From Corinectria fuckeliana (lineage: Eukaryota; Ascomycota; Sordariomycetes; Hypocreales; Nectriaceae): 64,000 nucleotides of DNA. The stretch covers positions 186,001-250,000 of the forward strand of contig WPDH01000065.1 in NCBI GenBank assembly GCA_019137255.1, in the 5' to 3' direction. Shown one piece after another: positions 56,244 through 64,000 of this stretch; position 1 is the first letter of the stretch; every line of letters begins with the position of its first letter. Both the position numbers and the translations under genes were made by a program. A model generated the notes under the pieces. It was not told the DNA's origin, made no database searches, and saw nothing but the letters and a program-made list of their open reading frames with translations.

Positions 56244-57897
56244 GGTAAAGGAGTGACCGCCGGTCAGAAATGGGAGGGACGAGACAACGTGGACTCGGTG
56301 TTTGGCGTTGGAAGCTTGGAGATGATGTAGGCCGGGGACAGGCTACTGGAAGAGAGAGCTGGACAATGCTGAGCAAGAGACCCCGTAGCCAATCAGAAGC
56401 TCAAAATGCCATTGATGAATCACGTGATCCGATTTTGGAGGAGTCACGCTGATTGGCTCCCTTTAGTGGGTTGACTCGTGGCGATGTGGTTCGGACGGGT
56501 TTGGCCCGGGGCTCCGCGGTGCCTGGCGTTCTGGCGACAAGGTCTCGGCCACCGGCATCCTTGATGCGCGAGGCAAACAGCCCAAACACCCAACAAGGCA
56601 GTCTGCAAGTGCGCTGTGGTTTGTGCTCTTTGCTATCTACATTGGTCGGTTTCGTGCAGAGCCCTTTGTCAACTCTCTTGAGCCGGCCGAATCCCAATAC
56701 ACACCCTCCAAGGGCGAGAGCCGGGTGATTGATGGTATCCTGTGAACAACGGTCGCTAGCGCATGGCCCCCTTGGGAGCCACATTCTTTACTACGAGTCC
56801 CTTGGCTACCTCCCGCCGTTGTCAGAGCGGACGGAGGAGGATCCCCAGCGAGTTTGCCAGGTTTGGTAGGGCTTCTTTGGCAGACGAGACGGCCTCTACG
56901 AGCATTAATTATTAGCCGGGAGACTGCCCAGTTCTGGGTGCTACCCAGCTCTAACCATCCCCTAAAACGTCCCATCTCGCAGCGCCCGCCCCCCTCCCCC
57001 GACAGGCCCGGCCCCAGCCTGCAAAGTACTGAGTAGGTACGTACGTGCGGCATCTAAAACCCACCTCCGTCCGCCAGTCAACATCAACCAGTCGCCCAGC
57101 GGTGGATTTGGTGGACCTGGCACACCTCAGTGACCTAACACTGGCTCGTCCACCTCCTACCTGGCTCTCTCCACCTACCACACTGACACCCGACCGCAAG
57201 GAAGCCCGCAAACCCGCAAGGCCGCACCGCAAGCACCGTCTCTTTTGGACCTCGTTGACTAACGTGTGGACGTGGACGTTGGACGTGGTGGACCTGTGCT
57301 CTGTGCATTTGCGCTTGCTGTGTGCTGTGTGCTGGTCCTACTCCTACGTGGATCGTGAACCTGCAACCCCCTCGGATTCACCAACTGGGCCACCAAACGT
57401 CCAGCCCGCGACCGCCCATTGCCCATCCTTTTGCTCTCGCTTTTCTGGCCCGCCTGACGAGCCCTCGCCTGACGCTTGAGCGTTCGCTGCCAGGTCCTTT
57501 TCCGCCTGGCTTTTCCTCGATATCCATCGAGCTAATCCACCCTACTCTTGCAAGCCGGCGTCCGCTCAGGCATAAACTCCGTCCTCTCCGTTCTCCGTCC
57601 TCTCCCTGAACCGCCTCTCTCTCCTAACGAGCAGCAAGCGCTGCTCCGTCGCAGCTTCGTGACATCGGCACGCCATAGCAACACGCGCATCTCCGCCATC
57701 TAGATCCCAGCCAAGGGGCCGTGTTGACGTCGACTGACGGCGGCGCATCCGTCGACGTCGGCTGTTGATCCGGCCGTCGGCCATTTTGTCCCCTTGAGGC
57801 CCCCCAAACGGTTGGTTCCCTCGTCCTTCTTCTGCTCGCCTATACTTCAGCTGTCTAATCATCATCTTGCCCATGCACAGGCACAGTATCCGCCATC
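56244..57897. other. Divergent region between VMA3 and the Rho1 GEF gene
   Basis: A 1.65-kb shared upstream region. The VMA3 side has CCAAT/ATTGG boxes and a CACGTG palindrome. The GEF side (57050-57890) is a long pyrimidine-rich leader-like tract. No further gene is supported. Confidence 0.6.
56389..56456. promoter_or_regulatory. VMA3 promoter elements: CCAAT, CACGTG, ATTGG
   Basis: CCAAT at 56389-56393, E-box palindrome CACGTG at 56421-56426 (within ATCACGTGAT) and ATTGG at about 56452-56456, all 145-215 bases upstream of the VMA3 ATG. Hap-complex and bHLH factors are the known binders of such sites. Use at this gene is inferred. Confidence 0.45.
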
Positions 57898-60800
57898 ATG
57901 GCCGACTACGGCTACGACCCTCGAGGAGCTCCCCAACGGGGCCCGCCCCGGGGCTATGACAACCGCGACCCCAACAACAACTACCAGCGAGATGCCGCCT
58001 TCTCCAACATATTCGGTGCCGCCCCTCCACCGGGCAGATCTCAGACCATGACATCCTCCTCTATGCCCCCGCCCATGAGAGACCAAGTCCGAACCCAGAC
58101 AATGTCATCAACATCCTCCGGCATGCCCCGGCAGCCACCACCGCGACCTCCCCCCGGCCAATACCCAGACCGCGACCAAGGAAGAACTCGGACGATGGAT
58201 ACCAGCATGGGCAGCAACGGTTACTATCCCCAGCAGCGCTCGGCATCAGGAGGCCAGCAGATGCCCCCTCATTATACGCAGCAGCAGCAACAGCAGCATC
58301 AGCATCAACATCAGCAGGGGTCGCTCCAGCAGCAGAGGCGTCCGTATCCTGGTACCGGAGGGCCGGCACCTCCACGTATGGATCATCGAGGCCCACCATC
58401 GCAAGCGGCCGGCGCGAGAACTCCGGCGCAGCGATTTTATCAGGGAGGGCCTGGGCCCGGGCCCGCTCCTGCGATGAACAACGATCCCTATCGATCACAA
58501 TCTCTCGCCTCCGGCCCTCGACCTCAAATGTACAACCCACCCCCGAGCAACTATCAGCAGGCTCCCGCGAACCAGTTCCGGCAGGCTCCCTATGCCCATC
58601 AGAATTCGGCGAGGACAACGGCTCAGGGGAGAGTTGTTCCGGAACGTCACGAGGATAGGGCTATGTCCATGACCGGGTCGTACCCTCCTCAGGACCGGGA
58701 TGCTCACCAGACTATGAGCGGACGGGTTATCCCCAACCGACGAGCGCCAGCCGAACAGCCAGCCACCAACGGCTACTCGAACTCGATCAACGGGATTCCC
58801 AACGTTCCGGGCACTCAGACCCGCACGCCCAGCATGGCATCTTCGAACGGAGGCAGCGATCACAACAGGACGATGTCGATGGCCTCCACTATAGCGCCAA
58901 CTATGGCTGGCTCCGAGTCTGACGCTGGCACTCTTGTTCACCGGCCCTCCAGAAGCAAGTCGATCGAAAGCGACCGTCCGCCGACCGCGACCAAGATTCG
59001 ACCGCCCCTCGTATACCCTGCCCTGCTATCGCGTGTCGGGGAGTGCTTCCGCCGGAAGATCATAGTGGGTGACCGAACCAAGAACGAACTGACATACAAG
59101 AATGCCTTCAGTGGTTCCGAGGCGGTGGATGTTCTTTCCTATATCATCCGGACGACGGATCGAAACCTAGCCCTTCTTCTGGGTCGAGCCCTCGATGCGC
59201 AAAAGTACTTTCACGATGTCACATATGAACACCGATTGCGAGACTCGCAGTCAGAAATGTATCAGTTTAGGGAGACGCTGATGGATGAGCCGGAGATGGA
59301 GCCCGCTGTCAACGGTGTCTTTGTCCTGCTTTCCGAGTGTTACTCGCCTACTTGCACTAGGGATCAACTCTGTTACTCCATTGCCTGTCCTCGACGACTG
59401 GAGCAGGTTTCTAGGCTAAACCTGAAGATCAACCCAGGCTTGCGGAAGGAGGACTCCGCGAACATCAACGATGACGAGGTCGACCAGACGGACGAGCAGA
59501 AGCTCTGGATCAACTCAGTCCCCAAGGAGATTGCCGACAAGGTCGACGAACGGGAAAAGAAAAGGCAAGAGGTTATCTCCGAGATATTCTACACCGAGCG
59601 CGACTTCGTCAAGGATTTGGAATATCTTCGTGATTTCTGGATCTTGCCTCTACGGTCCAAGGCGTCTCCCATTCCCGTGCAGCGCCGGGACAAGGTCGTG
59701 AAAGGCATCTTCAGCAACATCATTGATCACCCCAGCATCCATACTGTCAGCTCCCGTTTTGCTGCTAGCTTGACTGCTCGACAACAGAAGGAGCCGATTG
59801 TCCACAATGTCGGTGACATTTTCTGCGAGTTCGCTCCCCAGCTCGAGCCCTTCATTTGGTATGGCTCCAAGCAGCTCGAGGGAAAATTCGAATTCGAGAA
59901 CGAGAGGTCCATCAACCCTTACTTTGCCAAGTTTGTTGACGAGATTGAGCGACGCAAGGAGTCGAGGAAGCTGGAGCTCAACGGTTATCTCACGAAGCCG
60001 ACCACCCGTCTCGCGCGATACCCCTTACTACTGGAAAACGTGTTGAAGTACACCGAGGACGGGAACCCTGACAAGGAGGATATTCCCAAAGTCCTAGTCG
60101 TGATTCGAGATCTCCTTGGAAGAGTTAACGCGGAGTCCGGAAAGGCCGAGAATCGATTCAACCTAAGGAGGCTTCACGAGCAACTCCGCTTTAGGCCCAA
60201 CGAGAGGGTTGATCTGAAACTCACAGAGGAGGGTCGCGAACTGGTCTTCAAGAGTCAGTTTAAGAAGTCGCCAACTGATCCCGCTGAAATCACCGCCTTT
60301 TTGTTTGACCACGCCGTCCTTCTCGTCCGAATCAAGCAAACGGGCAAAAATGAGGAGATTAAGGCCTATCGTCGGCCAATTCCTCTAGAGCTTTTGGCCA
60401 TTCGAGAAATGGAGGAGGTCATCCCCCAAGCTGGCTCGGTGAAGCGCTCGTCGTCGAGTCTGATTCCGTCGATTCGGACCAATGCGGGCAACGCCAAGAA
60501 CGATAGCGGCTGGCCCATCACATTCCGCCATTTGGGTAAGGCCGGATATGAATTGACGCTGTTTGCATCAAACCAGGCGGCCCGCAAGAAGTGGCTCGAG
60601 TTCATTGACAATGCCCAGCAGCGCCTCCGAGCTCGCGCCGACTTCTTCAATACGTCTGTTATATCAAGCAACTTCTTCGCTGGCACTAACCAGGTCAACT
60701 GCGTGACGCCGTTTGGTGAGTATCTCGTGTGCTGTTGGCTGAGACATGTACTGATTCTTCATAGATGGTGGTCGCAAGCTACTATATGGCACGGACAACG

Positions 60801-61804
60801 GCGTATATGTGTCTGATCGCAAGAACACGGGCCAGGTACCCCGGAGGGTGCTAGAAACGGCCTCGGTCACGCAGATCGATATCTTGGAGGAGTACCAGCT
60901 ATTGCTGGTGCTGTCCAACAAGACGCTCCAGTCTTACTCGGTGTCGGCGCTTAACCCCGACGAGCCAGCTCTGTCTAAGAGGCCGAAGAAGATCCAAAAC
61001 CACTGCAGTTTCTTCAAGACGGGCATCTGCCTCGGCCGCCACCTTGTGTGCTGCGTCAAGTCATCTGCCCTGTCAACGACGATCAAAGTGTTCGAGCCCA
61101 ACGATGCCATGACCAAGGCGAAGAAGCAAAAGGGTCTCGGCAAGTTCATGTCTGGCGGTCACGACGAGCTCAAGCCGTTCAAGGAGTTTTACATCCCCAC
61201 GGAATCGTCTTCGGTGCACTTCCTCAAGTCGAAGCTGTGTGTCGCCTGTGCCAGAGGCTTCGAGGTTGTGTCCCTCGAAACCCTCGAGACGCAGTCGCTT
61301 CTCGACCAGGCCGATACCTCGCTCGACTTCGTGGCCCGCAAGGAAGGTGTTAGGCCCATCCACATCGAGCGACTCAACGGCGAGTTCTTGCTTAACTACT
61401 CGGAGTTCTCCTTCTTTGTCAACCGCAATGGCTGGCGGGCTCGGCCGGAGTGGCGGATCGACTGGGAGGGCACTCCGCAGAGCTTCGCCCTCAGCTACCC
61501 CTGGATCCTCGCATTTGAGCCGAACTTCATCGAGCTACGCAACATGGAAAACGGCGCGGTCCACATCGTACCTCGCAAGAACATTAGGATGCTCCATAGT
61601 AGTACGCACGAGGTGAGTTTCCATTGTCGCGCTCCCTACTGTTTTGCGGTCCGGTCACTAACAAGTCGACAGATCATATTTGCGCACGAGGACGAGAAGG
61701 GCGAGGACGTGGTCGAGGCCATTGATTTTTGGAAGTCTAATAGAAAGTCGGAATTGCTTGCCCTGCCAGCCGCGCCGCCAGGCCATGCGACTCCATCACG
61801 ATAG
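57898..61804 (+). CDS. ROM2: Rho1 guanine nucleotide exchange factor, DEP-DH-PH-CNH (Rom2/Rgf type)
   Basis: Three exons (57898-60715, 60765-61612, 61673-61804) give 1,265 residues. It is predicted to activate Rho1 at the plasma membrane in cell-wall integrity signalling and glucan synthesis. After a ~365-residue Pro/Gln-rich disordered N-terminus with a Gln/His run near 125-142 comes a DEP domain (about 371-460, with KNAFSGSEAVDVLSYII). The DH domain (about 556-750) starts EVISEIFYTERDFVKDLEYL and includes LNGYLTKPTTRLARYPLLLE. The PH domain is at about 779-905. A CNH domain runs from about 934 (DGGRKLLYGTDNGVYVSDR) to the end. The second intron (60 bp) is in frame and stop-free; splicing joins SSTHE to IIFAHEDEKGEDVV, as in CNH domains. 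The symbol is by analogy; filamentous-fungal names differ. Confidence 0.93.
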
Positions 61805-62531
61805 CAATGGCCCGGGTGAGGAGCCCATATTAGACCAGAGCCTCTTCCAGGAAATACCTTCTTGCATCACTTGGCGGCGTGCAGGTGCAGTTGGCAGCGA
61901 ATCATCTGCGGGAGCTAGGGTTCTCGATCGAACATTTATTTATCTGCACCGCTATTTGTGTATCCCAGTGCGTATCGTTTTGGGTGCATCAAGGTGGACA
62001 CAGGGATAGCCATTGCCAGACCCCGCGTACTTGGGGCAGAGTTGGAGAGTGATTTGTTCTTCTTGTGACAACCGTTTGGCTCCGCGCTTCAGTCTTGGGA
62101 GGGCTTCGTCGACGATGAGAAATAAGGAGGATAAGGAGGGGGGAGGAGGAGGAGGAGGAGGAGAGAAGCTCAGAGGGGAAGCAGTCTAGGCGAAGTATGC
62201 GTTTTGAGTATAAGGCTAGGGACGGAGAGATAGAAGGCGAGCTTGTACTCTGGAAGGATAAGCGTTGTTGGTTGTTTGGTTGGTTGGTTGGCATGCGGAG
62301 CGAGGGCATTGTGATGGAGCGTCGTGAATAATGGGGTTGGTTGTTGATGCTTGCGCGCAAAATCCATTCGCAAATCCGTACATGAGCGGTTCTTTCTTTG
62401 CAGTGCGTCGTGTTCTTTGTCCGCGCTCAAGTGTGGAGGTGTCCATTCGTACTTGGATGTTCTCGCAGCTCGGCTTATACCCTGCGTCCCCCAAACCCTC
62501 CTGGCAGCCTCACCTCCGTCACCCTGCTTCC
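61805..62531. other. Convergent intergenic region
   Basis: Between the Rho1 GEF gene and the RecA-like protein gene. It includes a GGA repeat at 62125-62165 and no supported gene. Confidence 0.6.
62125..62165 (+). repeat. GGA triplet repeat
   Basis: Purine tract with about seven consecutive GGA units, downstream of the Rho1 GEF stop codon. Confidence 0.9.
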
Positions 62532-63903
62532 CTAGTCCCTCTCCTTCTCGCTTTCTCTCTCTCCCCCGTTAAACGCCTCCGTCACCCTCGCCCCTTGGAC
62601 ATCCACCGCCGCCCACCTCTGCTCGCGATCCCGGCGCGCGCCGCTCCAGCCCTCCCACACGCCCATCACATCCAGCAGCACCTCGACGGCCCACGCCGCC
62701 TCCCCGTCGCCCGCGCGGAACGCCGCCTCGGCGTCGTCTCGTCTCCGCGGCAGCCGCGTGCACAGCAGGTGCAGGTCCAGGAGCTGGCCGAAGACGAGGC
62801 CGAAGCTGGGTTTGCTGCGCCGCGCCTGTGCGGCGTAGCCCGGCGGCGGGGGCGGGTTGAAGATGGAGCGGAGCGTGGGGTCCAACGGGGTTTTTGGGGC
62901 GGCGTCTGAGGAGGATGAAGAAGAAGATGAAGAAGAAGATGATGTCGAGTTTAGCAGGAGGACCAGCGGGCTCGTGGGTAGGTTGCGCGTGAGGTCGCGC
63001 AGGTGTGCGCCCAGGAGCTGCAGCGCCGAGTGGGCGGCGGATTTCTCGCGGTGAGTGAAGAGGCTAGTTAGCAGGGAGGAGAAGTGGGTGACGACGATGA
63101 TGTCGGGAAGTGGTGGCGTTTTCGGTCTCGGGTGATGCTGGCGCCGTTGTTCAGGCTGTGGAGGTTGAGGTTCAGGTTGAGGCTGGGGAGGTGGCGGTGG
63201 TGGTAGTTCGTCTTCCTCGTCGTCTTGACTATCGCCAATCTCCTCCACCGGCACCTTGCCTTCTCCTCCCGAGACATCTGCATTATCACCATCTTCCTCG
63301 TTGTTCCCTGCCTCCTCTTCGCCTTCACTCTGCTCCTCGCCTTCCGCCCCCGGTCGGTCTAGATCCGCCAGCACCTCCCACAGCCCATCCAGGTCAAAGA
63401 CGCACGACAGCATCACCGTCTCCAAGCACGCCCTCGTCCGCGCCGCAACCTCGGCCTCCGCTGCGCCTCTCGCCGTGAGCTCCGCCCTCACCGCGTCCCG
63501 CAACCCGCCGAGCATCACACTGGCAGGCTTGGGCGTGACGACCAACCCGCGCACGGCGCCCCCCTCGCTGCACAGCGAGTGCGCGAGCGTCTGCAGGCCC
63601 AACTGCACGGAAACAACTTCCACATCAATGAGGATGTCCCCCCCCCTAACGAGCGGTGGCACGAACCTTGACGCCCATCTCCTCATCCTCCGCGCTGAGC
63701 CCCACGACGCTCCCGCGCTCGAAACCACCCACCAGAACGTAGTCGTCTAGGTCGGCGCAGCCCGTTCTGCACGCGCCTAGAGCCGTAGCCGCATCGCGAC
63801 GCTTGGCTTCCTTGTTGGCCAGGACAGATGCCGATATCGGCTCCAGCGCAAAATGAGAGCTGGCCTGAGATGCAGGCGCGGGCGCGGGTGTGGGCGTCCC
63901 CAT
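62532..63903 (-). CDS. RecA/Rad51-like fold protein with degenerate Walker A
   Basis: Two exons (63903-63667, 63602-62532) give 435 residues. The motif order resembles Rad51 paralogues: CRTGCADLDDYVLVGGFERG (about 45-64) ahead of VVGLSAED. Then come LGLQTLAHSLC, a VVTPKPASVMLGGLRD strand-helix, and a Walker-B-like PLVLLLNST late in the sequence. The P-loop GxxxxGK[ST] is not present in its normal form; the region reads SAEDEEMGVK, ending exactly at the intron. Acidic and Pro/Gln insertions and a Ser run (about 14 residues) break up the core. A recombination or repair role is inferred from the fold only. The start is uncertain: 63903 is the first ATG in this frame, but another ATG at 63970 followed by a possible short intron could lie upstream, and the gene may continue past the window edge. 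Confidence 0.7.
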
Positions 63904-64000
63904 GCTGGTGTACACTATGGGTTGAATGTGTGCCGGTGTTGTCGTTGTAAGGCTTGTCACGGCCAAGCATGTGAGTTATGAAGTTGGAGCCCGAGGCATC
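63904..64000. other. Right edge of the window
   Basis: Probably the 5' leader or a small first exon of the RecA-like protein gene. An ATG at 63970 (minus) could begin an upstream exon. Too short to decide. Confidence 0.4.

Overview
The window looks like nuclear DNA of a filamentous ascomycete (Pezizomycotina). A Sordariomycete, perhaps of the order Hypocreales, is my guess from general style, not a proven placement. The reasons are short GT-AG introns (mostly 49-80 bp) with CTAAC-type branch points, monocistronic genes with intergenic gaps of about 0.35-6.3 kb, pyrimidine-rich leaders, and orthologues of standard fungal housekeeping genes. I rebuilt the exon models by hand, joining splice sites so that reading phase and known family sequence both agree. 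Several genes therefore begin upstream of, or end beyond, their longest open frame.

Layout. At 1-10.8 kb there is one gene, a five-exon short-chain dehydrogenase with a mitochondrial-type presequence, and otherwise long gene-free stretches. From 10.8 to 22 kb come a protein with the AreA/Mks1-type GATA-like domain, a 1,515-residue disordered protein with a short-motif array, and a conserved fungal protein of unknown function. From 23.6 to 29.7 kb lie CTI6 (PHD finger, Rpd3 histone deacetylase complex), MTG1 (mitoribosome GTPase) and BOR1 (borate/bicarbonate exchanger), followed by a broken open frame. From 31.7 to 43.7 kb are a small Pro-rich protein, ETR1 (mitochondrial fatty acid synthesis), a protein with two PPxY motifs, VPS34 (class III PI3-kinase) and a DUF4336 protein. 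From 45 to 51 kb are a 1,297-residue repeat/coiled-coil/membrane protein and NSE4 (SMC5/6 kleisin). From 54 to 64 kb are a small conserved protein, the V-ATPase proteolipid VMA3, a Rom2-type Rho1 GEF and a RecA/Rad51-like protein at the right edge.

The genes do not form a pathway cluster or a secondary-metabolite locus. Three or four products are predicted to be mitochondrial (SDR, MTG1, ETR1, possibly the DUF4336 protein). VPS34, VMA3 and BOR1 act in endomembrane or ion homeostasis, and the Rho1 GEF in cell-wall integrity. I saw no convincing transposon, tRNA, rRNA or CRISPR array. No wholly new system stands out. The most unusual items are the tandem ~84-residue repeats in the 1,297-residue protein, the S-[ML]-R array in the 1,515-residue protein, the RecA-like protein without a normal Walker A motif, and three short introns that are in frame and free of stops.
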